64,000 nucleotides of DNA. Source: Lachnospiraceae bacterium. GTDB taxonomy: Bacteria > Bacillota > Clostridia > Lachnospirales > Bianqueaceae. Shown here one piece after another: positions 8,207 through 17,506 of the stretch. The notes under the pieces are model-generated. The model saw only the letters and a list, made by a program, of their open reading frames with translations, did not search any database and was not told the DNA's origin. Every line of letters starts with the position of its first letter. The first letter of the stretch is position 1. The position numbers and the translations under genes are program-made. The DNA is taken from positions 62,001-126,000 of the forward strand of contig JAAWDX010000007.1 in NCBI GenBank assembly GCA_022794035.1. Direction: 5' to 3'.

Positions 8207-9636
8207 ACGCTTAACTGAGCCTGCATGCCAAGCTCTGCCCGGTGCGCTGATAAAATAGGATCAATGCATTCTTTTAAGAAATCCTCTACCTGCTGCGGCG
8301 CACGGCCTACAAAATTCTCTGGTTTCACTGCGCTCATCAGCTCTTCCTCTGACATCTTAAAATAGTCATCCGCAATGATTCTCTCCAGTAAATCATTTGC
8401 TTTCCCTTCTTGCTTTACCTGAGCTGCGGCCGCCATAGAATGCACACGTACCCGCTCATGCAGCTCTTGCCTGTCGCCGCCGCGCTTTACTTCTTCCATC
8501 AAAATCATTTCCGTTGCCATAAAGGGAAGCTCACTCATAACACGGGCGCGGATGGTTTTAGGATATACCACCATATTTCCAGTTACGTTAATCATAATCT
8601 GCAGGATGCCGTCCATAGCCAAAAAGCTCTCGGATACAGCCACGCGCTTATTGGCGCTGTCATCCAGCGTCCTTTCAAACCACTGCGTAGAAGCCGTCAT
8701 AGCAGGATTCAAAGCATTGCACATTACCAGTCTGGAGAGCGCACAGATACGCTCACTGCGCATCGGATTACGCTTATAGGCCATTGCCGAGGAACCAATC
8801 TGATTTTTTTCAAACGGCTCTTCCATCTCCTTCAGGTTCTGCAGAAGGCGCAGATCTCCTGCAAATTTATAACAGGATTGTGCAATCAGGCTCAGTACAT
8901 TTAAGCAGATCGTATCAAATTTTCGCGGATAGGTCTGTCCTGTTACCGGATAAGTGTCTGTATAGCCCAGCTTTTGAGCTACCATATGATCCAGTTGCTT
9001 TACCTTATCCCCATCATTTTCAAACAGCTCCATAAAGCTAGCCTGCGTTCCTGTTGTTCCTTTAGCGCCGCGCAGCCGTTTTACCTTCAGAATATTTTCC
9101 AGCTGCTCATAATCCATCCAAAGCTCCTGCAGCCATAAGCAGGCTCTTTTCCCTACGGTCGTTAATTGAGCCGGCTGATAATGCGTAAATCCAAGCGTAG
9201 GCATATCCTTGTATTCTCTGGCAAACTTAGCCAGATTGTCCATCACATTGATCAGTTTTTTCTTTAACAGCTCCAGCGCTTCATACAAGATAATCAGATC
9301 TGTATTATCTCCCACATAGCAGCTCGTTGCTCCTAAATGAATAATAGGCTTAGCCTTTGCTGCCTGCTCTCCGTATGCATACACATGTGCCATAACATCA
9401 TGGCGCACCAGCTTTTCACGTGCCTCTGCCACTTCGTAATTGATATCTTCGGCATGAGCTTTTAAATCCTCAATCTGCTCATCCGTAATAGCCAGTCCCA
9501 GCTCCTTCTCTGCTTCTGCTAAAGCAATCCATAGCTTACGCCATGTTTTGAATTTTTTATCCGGCGAGAACAGATACTGCATCTCTGGACTCGCATAGCG
9601 AGAATTAAAAGGGGTTTCATAACGATCATGCTGCAT
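8203..9636 (-). CDS. purB: Adenylosuccinate lyase
   Basis: A 477-residue fumarase/aspartase superfamily lyase acting at two steps of purine synthesis, on SAICAR and adenylosuccinate. The flexible signature loop with catalytic serine is visible as GSSAMAYKRNPMRSE near residue 288, with the TSCYVGDNTD and HYQPAQLTTVGKR regions upstream. Length matches the clostridial/eukaryotic-type PurB. The ribosome-binding site is GGGAGG. It lies downstream of the spoVS terminator, so it probably has its own promoter, which I could not place. Confidence 0.96.
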   Translation of the reverse strand: MQHDRYETPFNSRYASPEMQYLFSPDKKFKTWRKLWIALAEAEKELGLAITDEQIEDLKAHAEDINYEVAEAREKLVRHDVMAHVYAYGEQAAKAKPIIHLGATSCYVGDNTDLIILYEALELLKKKLINVMDNLAKFAREYKDMPTLGFTHYQPAQLTTVGKRACLWLQELWMDYEQLENILKVKRLRGAKGTTGTQASFMELFENDGDKVKQLDHMVAQKLGYTDTYPVTGQTYPRKFDTICLNVLSLIAQSCYKFAGDLRLLQNLKEMEEPFEKNQIGSSAMAYKRNPMRSERICALSRLVMCNALNPAMTASTQWFERTLDDSANKRVAVSESFLAMDGILQIMINVTGNMVVYPKTIRARVMSELPFMATEMILMEEVKRGGDRQELHERVRVHSMAAAAQVKQEGKANDLLERIIADDYFKMSEEELMSAVKPENFVGRAPQQVEDFLKECIDPILSAHRAELGMQAQLSV

Positions 9637-9672
9637 GTTTGCTTCCTCCCATCTGTATGTTCCATATATTCT

Positions 9673-9721
9673 TAAAATAAAACGGACTTTCCACTGCTCT
9701 TACAAGTCTGCGAAAAGTCCG
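9673..9721 (-). terminator. Intrinsic terminator downstream of spoVS
   Basis: On the minus strand CGGACTTTT (9721-9713) pairs with AAAGTCCG (9690-9683) around a 22-nt loop, followed by TTTTATTTTA. Confidence 0.7.
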
Positions 9722-9735
9722 AGTTGACATATGAT

Positions 9736-10002
9736 TCACTTTGATTCTACGATCAATCGAATGGCCGTCCGCTTATCTCCATTGATGGCAATCTCAGTGA
9801 ACGCCGGTGTACAGACCAGATCCATTCCAGCCGGAGCTACATAACCGCGCGCAATAATCACAGCTTTTATTCCCTGATTAAGCGCTCCCGCTCCTACTAC
9901 CTGAACTTCAGCCTGTCCTTTTTCACGAATCACGTTGGCAATAGCCCCCGCTACGGCATTCACGCTGGAATGAGCAGACACTTTGATGATATCTATCTCC
10001 AT
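9736..10002 (-). CDS. spoVS: Stage V sporulation protein S
   Basis: An 88-residue Alba-like protein. I use the ATG at 10002, with AAGGGAG 8 nt upstream, because it gives the family's usual N-terminus MEIDIIKVSAHSSVNAVAG. The conserved GAGALNQGIKAVIIARGY and CTPAFTEIAINGDKRTAI blocks are intact. SpoVS affects spore coat and cortex development and septation. It lies 25 nt after rny, a common pairing in Firmicutes, and is followed by a terminator. Confidence 0.96.
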   Translation of the reverse strand: MEIDIIKVSAHSSVNAVAGAIANVIREKGQAEVQVVGAGALNQGIKAVIIARGYVAPAGMDLVCTPAFTEIAINGDKRTAIRLIVESK

Positions 10003-10027
10003 ATCGGTATCTCCCTTCGATTGCTCC

Positions 10028-11584
10028 TTATTTAGCATAGTCTACGACTCTGGTCTCCCGAATGACATTCACCTTAATTTGTCCCGGATATTCCATCTCC
10101 TGTTCGATCCGCTTGGCAACTTCTCTTGCCAAAATACGCATCTCATCATCATTGACTTGTTCCGGTACTACAACCAGACGCAGCTCACGTCCAGCCTGAA
10201 TTGCATAGCTCTTGCTTACGCCCGAGAAATCATTCGCAATCCCTTCTAGTTTTTCCAGCCGACTAATGTAATTTTCAAGTGTTTCACGTCTTGCACCAGG
10301 CCGTGCTGCCGAAATAGAATCCGCAGCTTGTACAATCACAGCTACAAGGCTTTCCGGCTCAACATCGCCATGATGTGCCTCCAGTGCATTGATCACTGTC
10401 TTGGACTCATGATACTTTTTCAAAAGCTGCGCTCCCAAGGATACATGAGAACCTTCCATTTCGTGGTCCACTGCTTTTCCAATGTCATGCAGCAAGCCGG
10501 CACGTTTGGCAACCCGTACATCCAATCCAAGCTCACCGGCAATCAAACCGGAAAGGTGCGCCACTTCAACAGAATGCTTCAGTACATTTTGTCCATAACT
10601 GGTACGATATTTTAATTTACCAAGCAAGCGTACAAGCTCCGGATGAAGGCCATGTACATTCGTTTCAAATGTAGCAGCCTCGCCCTCCTCGCGAATCTTA
10701 TTTTCTACTTCCTTGGTTGCCTTATTTACCATTTCCTCAATACGAGCCGGATGAATTCGTCCATCCACAATCAATTTTTCCAGCGTAATCCTGGCAATTT
10801 CCCTGCGAATTGGATCAAATCCGGATAGAATCACTGCCTCCGGCGTATCATCAATAATTAAATCAATGCCGGTAAGCGTCTCCAATGCACGTATGTTACG
10901 GCCTTCACGACCAATAATGCGTCCCTTCATCTCATCACTGGGAAGCGGAACGACGGATACGGTAGATTCTGCCACATGATCAGCGGCACAGCGCTGAATG
11001 GCGTCAGTAATAATCTCCTTCGCCTTTTTGGTGGCTTCTTCTTTTGTTCTTACCTCATTCTCTTTTAAAATGCTGGCCATTTCATGCTTTACATCCTCCT
11101 CTACCGATTGCAGTAAAGCTGCCTTAGCCTGATCAGAAGTCATGCCGGAAACTTTTTCCAGTTCTGCCAGCTGCTCTTCATGAATCTTAGATATTTCCTT
11201 GTTTTTCTTCTCTAAATCTTCTGACCGCTTGTTCATCTGCGTCTCTCTCTTTTCAAGCGCTTCTCCCTTACGATCCAAAGATTCTTCTTTTTGAATCAAA
11301 CGTTTTTCTTGACGCTGCACTTCTAAACGCCGTTCCTTGACCTCATGGTCCAGTTCATTTTTGGTTTTTAAAGCCTCTTCTTTTGCTTCCAGAAGAATTT
11401 CCCGCTTTTTCCCATCTGCGGATTTCAGTGCATCATCAATGATCTCTCTTGCTTTTGTCTCTGCAGCGCCAATCTGAGCCTCCCCTACCTTTTTACGATA
11501 TTGGATGCCAATAAAAAATGAAGCGACTACAAGACCAACTGCCAGCAAGATCAAAATGATAAGAATAAATACTGGTATCTCCAA
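10028..11584 (-). CDS. rny: Ribonuclease Y
   Basis: A 518-residue membrane-anchored endoribonuclease that initiates mRNA decay. Domains in order: an N-terminal helix (about 3-25), a long coiled coil (about 35-170), a KH domain with [15 protein letters not shown] (about 220-234), and an HD domain with the metal-binding HD pair in [15 protein letters not shown] (about 365). The start appears to be TTG with AAGGAGG about 10 nt upstream. A sigma-A promoter with a dyad over its -10 lies directly upstream. spoVS follows in the same unit. Confidence 0.97.
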   Translation of the reverse strand: MEIPVFILIILILLAVGLVVASFFIGIQYRKKVGEAQIGAAETKAREIIDDALKSADGKKREILLEAKEEALKTKNELDHEVKERRLEVQRQEKRLIQKEESLDRKGEALEKRETQMNKRSEDLEKKNKEISKIHEEQLAELEKVSGMTSDQAKAALLQSVEEDVKHEMASILKENEVRTKEEATKKAKEIITDAIQRCAADHVAESTVSVVPLPSDEMKGRIIGREGRNIRALETLTGIDLIIDDTPEAVILSGFDPIRREIARITLEKLIVDGRIHPARIEEMVNKATKEVENKIREEGEAATFETNVHGLHPELVRLLGKLKYRTSYGQNVLKHSVEVAHLSGLIAGELGLDVRVAKRAGLLHDIGKAVDHEMEGSHVSLGAQLLKKYHESKTVINALEAHHGDVEPESLVAVIVQAADSISAARPGARRETLENYISRLEKLEGIANDFSGVSKSYAIQAGRELRLVVVPEQVNDDEMRILAREVAKRIEQEMEYPGQIKVNVIRETRVVDYAK

Positions 11585-11648
11585 GACAATAACACCTCCT
11601 TATTTAGTTTTCATAGTACAATATTCATATTTCTTGTGAATAAATTTC

Positions 11649-11670
11649 AACGTAATTATTTTATTACGTT
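11649..11670 (-). promoter_or_regulatory. Dyad overlapping the -10 of the rny promoter
   Basis: A perfect 8-bp inverted repeat, AACGTAAT - 6 nt - ATTACGTT, covers the -10 hexamer of the rny promoter. The position fits a repressor operator, but the cognate protein is unknown. Confidence 0.45.
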
Positions 11671-11686
11671 TTATATAAAATGTCAA
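11658..11686 (-). promoter_or_regulatory. Sigma-A promoter for rny-spoVS
   Basis: Minus strand: TTGACA (11686-11681), 17-nt spacer, TAAAAT (11663-11658). Confidence 0.8.
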
Positions 11687-11692
11687 GAGCTC

Positions 11693-12094
11693 TCAGCCGT
11701 CTTGCCTCTGCTCTTCTCTGCACTGCGGGCAAATTCCTTCAAAAATAATACTATGGGACATGATTTGAAAACCGGAAATTTGCGAGGCTTTTCTTTCCAA
11801 AGCATTCATCCTTTCCAGTGGAATATCAAATACTTCTCCGCATTTCACACAGTGCGCATGATAATGCGGCTTTTTATTATAATCAAATCGATCGGCTGTG
11901 GCTGGCATCTGCACTTTATAAACCTCCCCTTGCTGCGAAAGCTGATTTAAAATACGATACACCGTAGAACGACTAATGCTGGGATATTGATTTTTAACCC
12001 TTTCATATACCCGATCTGCCGTTGGATGATCCTGCATTCCCCGGAGCATCTCAAATACAACTGATTTTTGGAATGTGTTCCTCGTCTCTTTCAC
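11693..12094 (-). CDS. Fur family metalloregulator, PerR-like
   Basis: A 133-residue winged-helix repressor. The DNA-binding part (STVYRILNQLSQQGEVYKV, about 41-59) precedes the regulatory metal site HYHAHCVKCGEVFDI and a second CPQC pair; the four Cys form a structural zinc site. The pattern is closer to PerR than to classical Fur, suggesting peroxide or metal sensing, but the sensing residues cannot be proven by eye. The start is GTG with AAGGAG 6 nt upstream. The promoter contains a palindrome over the -10, consistent with autoregulation. Confidence 0.85.
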   Translation of the reverse strand: MKETRNTFQKSVVFEMLRGMQDHPTADRVYERVKNQYPSISRSTVYRILNQLSQQGEVYKVQMPATADRFDYNKKPHYHAHCVKCGEVFDIPLERMNALERKASQISGFQIMSHSIIFEGICPQCREEQRQDG

Positions 12095-12126
12095 AATGAA
12101 CTCCTTTTATTAGGATTTTTTATCTA

Positions 12127-12143
12127 ATAGGATATTATCCTAA
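12127..12143 (-). promoter_or_regulatory. Per/Fur-box-like palindrome
   Basis: The 17-bp sequence TTAGGATAATATCCTAT is a near-perfect dyad overlapping the -10 of the regulator's own promoter. A partial second copy of the half-site (ATCCTAATA) lies between it and the start codon. Confidence 0.6.
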
Positions 12144-12160
12144 GAATGGGAGTTTGTCAA
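12132..12160 (-). promoter_or_regulatory. Sigma-A promoter for the Fur-family gene
   Basis: Minus strand: TTGACA (12160-12155), 17-nt spacer, TAATAT (12137-12132). Confidence 0.75.
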
Positions 12161-12171
12161 GCTATGCTCTT

Positions 12172-13071
12172 TCAGCGTACCGCTTCAATCCCTAATCCCT
12201 GAAATACCTTTCCGATAATCCCTTCATTTTTAGCCAAAAGCTGTCTAGCCAAATCCTCATCCACTCCTGCCTTCAGCATCACGATGGCTACCTTAACATC
12301 CTGACATGTTTTCAGCGTTTCAGCTGCTTCCTTCTGTGATACTTCGGCAATCATCGCTACGATCCGTTCTCCGCGGTCTACCAATTTCTCATTAGATATT
12401 TTAAGATCAACCATTAAATTGGAATAAACCTTTCCCAGCCGAATCATCGCTGCTGTTGAAAGCATATTCAGTATCATTTTCTGAGCTGAGCCTGCCTTCA
12501 TTCTGGTAGAGCCGGTGACTACCTCAGGTCCTACCACGGCTGCAATCGTAACATCCGCTACTTCGCTCACCTTAGCCCCCTTATTATTGGTAACAACAAT
12601 CGCCTGCGTCCCCAGCTCATGCGCATATTCCATCGCTCCTATCACATATGGCGTACGGCCGCTAGCAGCGATTCCACATAAAATATCCTGCTGACAAAAG
12701 CCAATCTCATCCAGTTCCTTACGGGCTAGTTCTTTAGAATCCTCTGCTCCTTCCTGGGCATAGAACATAGCTTTTTCACCGCCTGCCAAAATCCCCTGTA
12801 CACATTCCGCACTATATGTTGGACGGCATTCTACCGCATCTAATACACCTAAGCGTCCTGAGGTTCCTGCTCCTGCATAAATCAGACGCCCTCCCTCTCG
12901 CAGCTTCTCTACAATCATATCCACGGCTTTTGCAATTTGCGGCAGCTCTTCTTTGATCGCCTCTGCTACTTTATGGTCTTCTTCATTGATTACCCTTACA
13001 ATCTCTTCTGTACTCATCAAATCAATGTTGACTGTATTGGGATTTCTTGTCTCTGTTGTTCCAATCTGCAT
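12172..13071 (-). CDS. murQ: N-acetylmuramic acid 6-phosphate etherase
   Basis: A 299-residue SIS-domain enzyme that splits MurNAc-6-phosphate into GlcNAc-6-phosphate and D-lactate. The signature blocks [24 protein letters not shown] and [12 protein letters not shown] are all visible. I use the ATG at 13071, with AAAGGAA upstream, which removes a 26-nt overlap with the kinase gene and matches the usual MurQ length. It is the last step of the salvage operon, after the kinase murK. No clear terminator follows. Confidence 0.96.
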   Translation of the reverse strand: MQIGTTETRNPNTVNIDLMSTEEIVRVINEEDHKVAEAIKEELPQIAKAVDMIVEKLREGGRLIYAGAGTSGRLGVLDAVECRPTYSAECVQGILAGGEKAMFYAQEGAEDSKELARKELDEIGFCQQDILCGIAASGRTPYVIGAMEYAHELGTQAIVVTNNKGAKVSEVADVTIAAVVGPEVVTGSTRMKAGSAQKMILNMLSTAAMIRLGKVYSNLMVDLKISNEKLVDRGERIVAMIAEVSQKEAAETLKTCQDVKVAIVMLKAGVDEDLARQLLAKNEGIIGKVFQGLGIEAVR

Positions 13072-13075
13072 ATTC

Positions 13076-14029
13076 TTACATTCCTTTCGTATCTGTTTCA
13101 TTATTGATTGCCTGCAGGCAGCTTAAAACAGCCCCAACGGCCGCTTCCTGCTTAGGATATATACAAGCTACCTCAGGATACTGGCATTTAATTTTCTTCT
13201 GCAGCCGCTTAGCTAAGCTTTCATTTTTGAGAAGTACACTACCGCAAAATGCGAGCTCTGCCGTTTTCAGCCCTAGCTGCCGCAGTACGGCAAAAACCAT
13301 TTCTGCCAGCTGCTCTGCCGCTTTATCTAAAATACGTTCTGCCACTGCCTCATGCGCGTCTATGCCTTTCATCACACAGGGCGCCAGCGCTGCAATTTCC
13401 TTTTTACTGGTTTGCGGACTGTATACATATCGAATCAGCTCTGCAGTGCTTGTCAGATTCAGCTGATGCAGCACTGCTTCCTTCATACAGGTTGGCGCCT
13501 GCCGGCCATCCTCTGCCCTCACAATTGCTCCCAGCACATCCCGGCCTATCGCATACCCGCTTCCTTCATCATCGATCAAATGGCCGAATCCGCCGGCTCG
13601 TGCCTGCTTGCCAGCACCATCCATGCCATAGCACACCGACCCTGTACCGGCAATTAAAATAAGACCTTTACCACAGCCATGCGCGCCATACAGAGCAATT
13701 TCATGATCTCCTAAAATAAGGGGCTCTCTCGTGATGCCAGCCGCCAGTACGCAGTCCTTTAGCGTTTGCCGCGCAAGCGGGTTGCTGATTCCGGCGGCGC
13801 CTAGACAAATTCCTTTTAAAAGCGCCCAATCAGCTCCTTTTTGCCGAAGCTCTTCAAATATGAAAGCAAGGTTCTGACGCACGCCGTCTACGCCTTGGCT
13901 GTTGATATTCATACTGCCGCCCAAAAAGCTGTCAAAAATATGCCCGTTTAGATCAGCAGCGCAGACCTTTGTTTTGGTGCCTCCACCGTCCATTCCGATT
14001 ACATACGGCTCTTGATATGATTTAATCAT
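13076..14029 (-). CDS. murK: N-acetylmuramic acid/N-acetylglucosamine kinase (BadF/BadG family)
   Basis: A 317-residue ASKHA-fold kinase of the BadF/BadG/BcrA/BcrD family. The N-terminal phosphate loop [10 protein letters not shown] is at residues 12-21, adenosine-binding glycine motifs GTGSVCYG and [14 protein letters not shown] follow near 140-165. Between murQ and namZ, the natural role is phosphorylation of cytosolic MurNAc and GlcNAc at C6, as for MurK of Clostridium. The symbol rests on this context. It overlaps namZ by 8 nt. Confidence 0.88.
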   Translation of the reverse strand: MIKSYQEPYVIGMDGGGTKTKVCAADLNGHIFDSFLGGSMNINSQGVDGVRQNLAFIFEELRQKGADWALLKGICLGAAGISNPLARQTLKDCVLAAGITREPLILGDHEIALYGAHGCGKGLILIAGTGSVCYGMDGAGKQARAGGFGHLIDDEGSGYAIGRDVLGAIVRAEDGRQAPTCMKEAVLHQLNLTSTAELIRYVYSPQTSKKEIAALAPCVMKGIDAHEAVAERILDKAAEQLAEMVFAVLRQLGLKTAELAFCGSVLLKNESLAKRLQKKIKCQYPEVACIYPKQEAAVGAVLSCLQAINNETDTKGM

Positions 14030-15161
14030 AGATGCGCATCTCTCTTACTTCATTTTCAAAATCTGCAGCCTGCTCTTCCCAATCTGTAAGCAGCTCTGCC
14101 AGTGAAAGCTTATCATTTAGATATTCATTGGCCGATCCGTCTCCCGAAAGCTGAGCCAGTCGCCCGACATCTGCATATGAGCGAAATTCAAATTGCTCAG
14201 GATATAATTCTTTAATGGTTTTCATCGTTACTAAAGCAGCGGGCATAAAATCCAAATTTTCATTTAGCGGAATGAATTCAACTCCAAAACAGGTTTCCCC
14301 CGCATGCTTTGACCAAAATGGGGTAAACGCCCGCTTGCGGAAGGTTAAATTCGGATCCTGAATCCGCTGCTTTAATTCTTCGACCAGCTTGTCCATATCA
14401 ATAAAGGGCGCGCCATATATCTGAAATGGCTCGGCAGTGCCTCTTCCTTCACTGATATTGGTCCCCTCAAAGAAACAGCCTCCATAATAGCAAAGTGCTG
14501 ACTGGAAAGTATGGATAGAGGGAGAGGGCAGATTCCAAAGCTGCCCTGTCTGCGGCCAGCGCATTTCTTTTTGATAGCCCTTCATCGGGATCACATCATA
14601 CTGTGTCTCGAGGCCCAGATGGTGCTTAAAATAATATCCCAGCTCCCCCGGTGTCAGTCCGTATCGGGTTGCTAGCTCATGATCCCCTACAAAGGTGTGA
14701 AGATCAGCTGCCATCCGATTGCCGCCTACTATGCTCCCCAGCGGATTGGGGCGGTCTAAAACAACCAATCCCACATGATTTTCAGCTGCGGCCTCCATAC
14801 AATTTGCCAGTGTATAGATATACGTATAGTATCGAAGCCCTACATCCTGTATATCATAAATCAAAAGATCCAATCCTTTTAGATCCTCTGCACTCGGCTT
14901 CTTTTTCTGACCGTATAAGGAGATCATTGGAATATGATATTTAGGGTGCACATTATTATCTACTGCCGCACCGTCCATGGCTCCATATAGCCCATGCTCT
15001 GGCGTAAACAGACGATCAACGTAATATCCTGCCTCTGCAAAAACATCCAAATCCTCTTCCAGCCTGCTGTCCACTCCTGAATAATTGGTAATCAGCCCCA
15101 GTTTCTTGCCCTTTAGCAAAGAAGCGTATTCGCCAATTCTATCGATTCCCAGCGTAACCAT
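14022..15161 (-). CDS. namZ: DUF1343/NamZ-type exo-beta-N-acetylmuramidase
   Basis: A 379-residue DUF1343 (NamZ, GH171) protein. Characterised members release MurNAc from the non-reducing end of peptidoglycan fragments. Visible conserved blocks include LFTPEHGLYG, DLLIYDIQDVGLRYYTYIYT, LDRPNPLGS and NISEGRGTAEPF. The protein starts MVTLGIDRIG with no signal peptide, unlike secreted NamZ of Bacillus, so it probably acts in the cytosol. It feeds MurNAc directly to the overlapping murK and then murQ. The ribosome-binding site is GAAAGGA. Confidence 0.88.
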   Translation of the reverse strand: MVTLGIDRIGEYASLLKGKKLGLITNYSGVDSRLEEDLDVFAEAGYYVDRLFTPEHGLYGAMDGAAVDNNVHPKYHIPMISLYGQKKKPSAEDLKGLDLLIYDIQDVGLRYYTYIYTLANCMEAAAENHVGLVVLDRPNPLGSIVGGNRMAADLHTFVGDHELATRYGLTPGELGYYFKHHLGLETQYDVIPMKGYQKEMRWPQTGQLWNLPSPSIHTFQSALCYYGGCFFEGTNISEGRGTAEPFQIYGAPFIDMDKLVEELKQRIQDPNLTFRKRAFTPFWSKHAGETCFGVEFIPLNENLDFMPAALVTMKTIKELYPEQFEFRSYADVGRLAQLSGDGSANEYLNDKLSLAELLTDWEEQAADFENEVREMRIYD

Positions 15162-15179
15162 ATCGTTTCCTTTCTACTC

Positions 15180-16586
15180 TTATGCACACAGATCAATGAT
15201 CACCTGTGCAAAGATTTTAGCACTTATGATCAGTTCTTCAATGACTGCAAATTCATCTGCACCATGCATTTTATTATCTGTTCCCGGCATAGAGCAGCCA
15301 AAAGCCACACCATTTTTCAAATGATGCACATAGGTTCCTCCGCCGATTGCAATACATTCTCCCTTTTGCCCAGTATACTTCTCATATACCTTCAGAAGCT
15401 CCTTCACAAATGCCGAATCCCCTGGGACATGATGCGGCGCCGACATATCGTCATGATCCATTATAATCCCTTCGGCAGCCAGATTTTTTTCTGCCACATC
15501 CCGCATATTTTCGTTATTAGCACATAGCGGCGCTCTGCAGTCGAACTGCCCGACAAAACCCGTCAGACCAAAATCCAGCATACTGAAGCACAGCGTCAAG
15601 GCTCCGGATACCTCATCGCGCATAGCAACCCCCAGCGCCTTTCCCTGACTGTCTCCATGCGGATACAGCTTTTTAAGGCTTTCAAGCTTACGCACCGCTT
15701 CCGATTCTGCCAGCGGCAGTGCCAATAGATATTCGATCAAACCGGTCAGCGCATTATTGCCTTCCTCCGGACTTGCCGCATGCGCTCCTTTTCCAACCGC
15801 TGTAATACGCACTAAGCCTCCGTCCTGTTCAAGCTCATAGTGCATCTTCGTTTTTTCCCCTATTTCCTGCGCTATCTCCTCCATCGCTTTCAGCGAAAGT
15901 CCCTCTACGGCTGCACGCGCCTTTCCCGGCAGCACATTAACCTTCAGGCTTCCATGAATCTCGGTAACGCGCGGAAGCGCAGATTCTTCCGGCCAGCTCG
16001 CTCTAAACTGAGGATGAATACTGCCTTTTTCAATATTGATCACCGGATATTCTGCATCTGGTGAAAAAGTCATCGGTGCCTCCTCTTCCACTGCATAATA
16101 ATGCGGAATATCACCGCTGCCACACTCTTCATCCGTTCCCACGATCAAACGGGCATTCTTTTTAAGCTCTATTCCTAGATCCCGCACGCACTGCATAGCA
16201 TACATTGCCACTACGGCCGGTCCCTTATCATCCGCCGTTCCTCTGCCATAAATTTTTCCATCCTTAATGATCGCTTCAAAAGGATCCGTTACCGTCCATC
16301 CTTCTCCTGCCGGTACCACGTCCAGATGCGCCAGAATATCCAGCTGCTTCTCTTTGTCATTCAGATCAATCGCCCCTACATAATTATCATAATTCTTCGG
16401 CGAAAATCCATGCTCCTTGGCCATCTCCAAAAATTCTTGCAGGGCCTCATAAGGGCCCTTGCCAAATGGCATTCCCTCTTCGGCCGGCATTTTTTCGCTA
16501 TTGATAGCCACCATACGTGCAATGTCCCGCATCATTTCAAACCAGTGCTTGTCAAAATACTTGTCAATCTGTTCCCGATAGTTCAT
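15180..16586 (-). CDS. pepV: M20 family dipeptidase PepV/Sapep-like
   Basis: A 468-residue di-zinc aminopeptidase. Metal-binding regions are visible: LAHLDVVPAGEGW (His/Asp, about 87), GRGTADDKGP (Asp, about 118) and TDEECGSGD (Glu pair, about 152). The lid domain falls near 190-310. PepV hydrolyses dipeptides, including some with unusual or D residues. Its place between deoD and namZ suggests breakdown of imported or recycled small peptides and muropeptide pieces. The ribosome-binding site is TAGGAGG. Confidence 0.92.
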   Translation of the reverse strand: MNYREQIDKYFDKHWFEMMRDIARMVAINSEKMPAEEGMPFGKGPYEALQEFLEMAKEHGFSPKNYDNYVGAIDLNDKEKQLDILAHLDVVPAGEGWTVTDPFEAIIKDGKIYGRGTADDKGPAVVAMYAMQCVRDLGIELKKNARLIVGTDEECGSGDIPHYYAVEEEAPMTFSPDAEYPVINIEKGSIHPQFRASWPEESALPRVTEIHGSLKVNVLPGKARAAVEGLSLKAMEEIAQEIGEKTKMHYELEQDGGLVRITAVGKGAHAASPEEGNNALTGLIEYLLALPLAESEAVRKLESLKKLYPHGDSQGKALGVAMRDEVSGALTLCFSMLDFGLTGFVGQFDCRAPLCANNENMRDVAEKNLAAEGIIMDHDDMSAPHHVPGDSAFVKELLKVYEKYTGQKGECIAIGGGTYVHHLKNGVAFGCSMPGTDNKMHGADEFAVIEELIISAKIFAQVIIDLCA

Positions 16587-16633
16587 GAATGAAACCTCCT
16601 AAAATAGAATATGATATAGAATAAATAAAACCT

Positions 16634-17359
16634 CTACAGCAGATTTTTCGCTGCACATACGCCCGTCTGCAGCCCCAGCTCCATCATCTGCCGAAATCCG
16701 GTCTGTCTTTCCTCACTGCCCAGCGCCTCACCTGTCAGCAAATGATCCGACACTGTACAGATTGCCAATGCACGCCGGCCCGCTTTTGCAGCGTTCATAT
16801 ATAGGGCCGCTGTTTCCATCTCCACAGCAAGCACTCCCATATCGCTCCAGCGCCGACTAACCTCTGGCCTTTCTTCATAAAACACATCCGATGTCAGCAA
16901 ATTTCCCACGTGAAACCTCAGCTTCTGTTCTTCCGCAGCCTTTGCTGCCATTTTTAAAAGCTCATAATCCGCCAAAGGCGCAAAGCTGCCTGGCAGCTCA
17001 TACTGACGCCCATAATTGGAGTCCGTTGAAGCGCCCATTCCTAAAATGATATCTTTCACCCTGACCTTTTCGGACAAACCGCCCGCTGATCCAATGCGAA
17101 TAATCACCTGCACATCATATAGATTATATAGTTCATAAGAATAGATCCCCATAGAAGGTATTCCCATCCCATGCCCCATAACAGAAACAGGAATCCCGTG
17201 GTATATGCCCGTATACCCCAGCATTCCTCGCACACGGTTAAAGCAAACCGCCTTTTCCAAATATTCTTTTGCAATAAACTCAGCTCGCAGTGGATCACCA
17301 GGCATAAGTACAACCGGCGCTATCTCTCCCTGCCGTGCTTCATTATGAGGTGTTGCCAT
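16634..17359 (-). CDS. deoD: Purine nucleoside phosphorylase, DeoD type
   Basis: A 241-residue trimeric/hexameric-type phosphorylase that splits purine nucleosides to base and ribose-1-phosphate. Conserved blocks: MPGDPLRAEFIA near the start, VMGHGMGIPSMGIYSYEL, RIGSAGG and EMETAALY. I choose the ATG at 17359, spaced 7 nt from GGGGAGG, over a GTG one codon upstream. It is the first gene of the deoD-pepV-namZ-murK-murQ operon with a strong promoter at 17417-17445. Confidence 0.95.
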   Translation of the reverse strand: MATPHNEARQGEIAPVVLMPGDPLRAEFIAKEYLEKAVCFNRVRGMLGYTGIYHGIPVSVMGHGMGIPSMGIYSYELYNLYDVQVIIRIGSAGGLSEKVRVKDIILGMGASTDSNYGRQYELPGSFAPLADYELLKMAAKAAEEQKLRFHVGNLLTSDVFYEERPEVSRRWSDMGVLAVEMETAALYMNAAKAGRRALAICTVSDHLLTGEALGSEERQTGFRQMMELGLQTGVCAAKNLL

Positions 17360-17416
17360 CACAATTCCTCCCCATTCATATGCGTTTCTTTCTCAACCAC
17401 GCTTTAAATTATGCTT

Positions 17417-17445
17417 ATTATACTGCATCTTCCAAAATATCACAA
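17417..17445 (-). promoter_or_regulatory. Sigma-A promoter of the deoD-murQ salvage operon
   Basis: Minus strand: TTGTGA (17445-17440), 17-nt spacer, perfect TATAAT (17422-17417). It lies back to back with the yihY promoter. Confidence 0.8.
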
Positions 17446-17452
17446 GAGAGGC

Positions 17453-17481
17453 TTGCTAGTATTCTTTAAAAATGATAAGAT
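17453..17481 (+). promoter_or_regulatory. Promoter for the YihY-family gene
   Basis: TTGCTA (17453-17458), 17-nt spacer, TAAGAT (17476-17481), placed suitably for the ATG at 17507. Confidence 0.6.
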
Positions 17482-17506
17482 AGAATGCAAATCCAAGGAG
17501 GCTTAT

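Noticed and set aside
8410-8904. A 164-codon plus-strand frame opposite purB, and similar long frames opposite clpX and aspS
   Set aside because: All lie antisense to well-conserved genes and show no recognisable domain.
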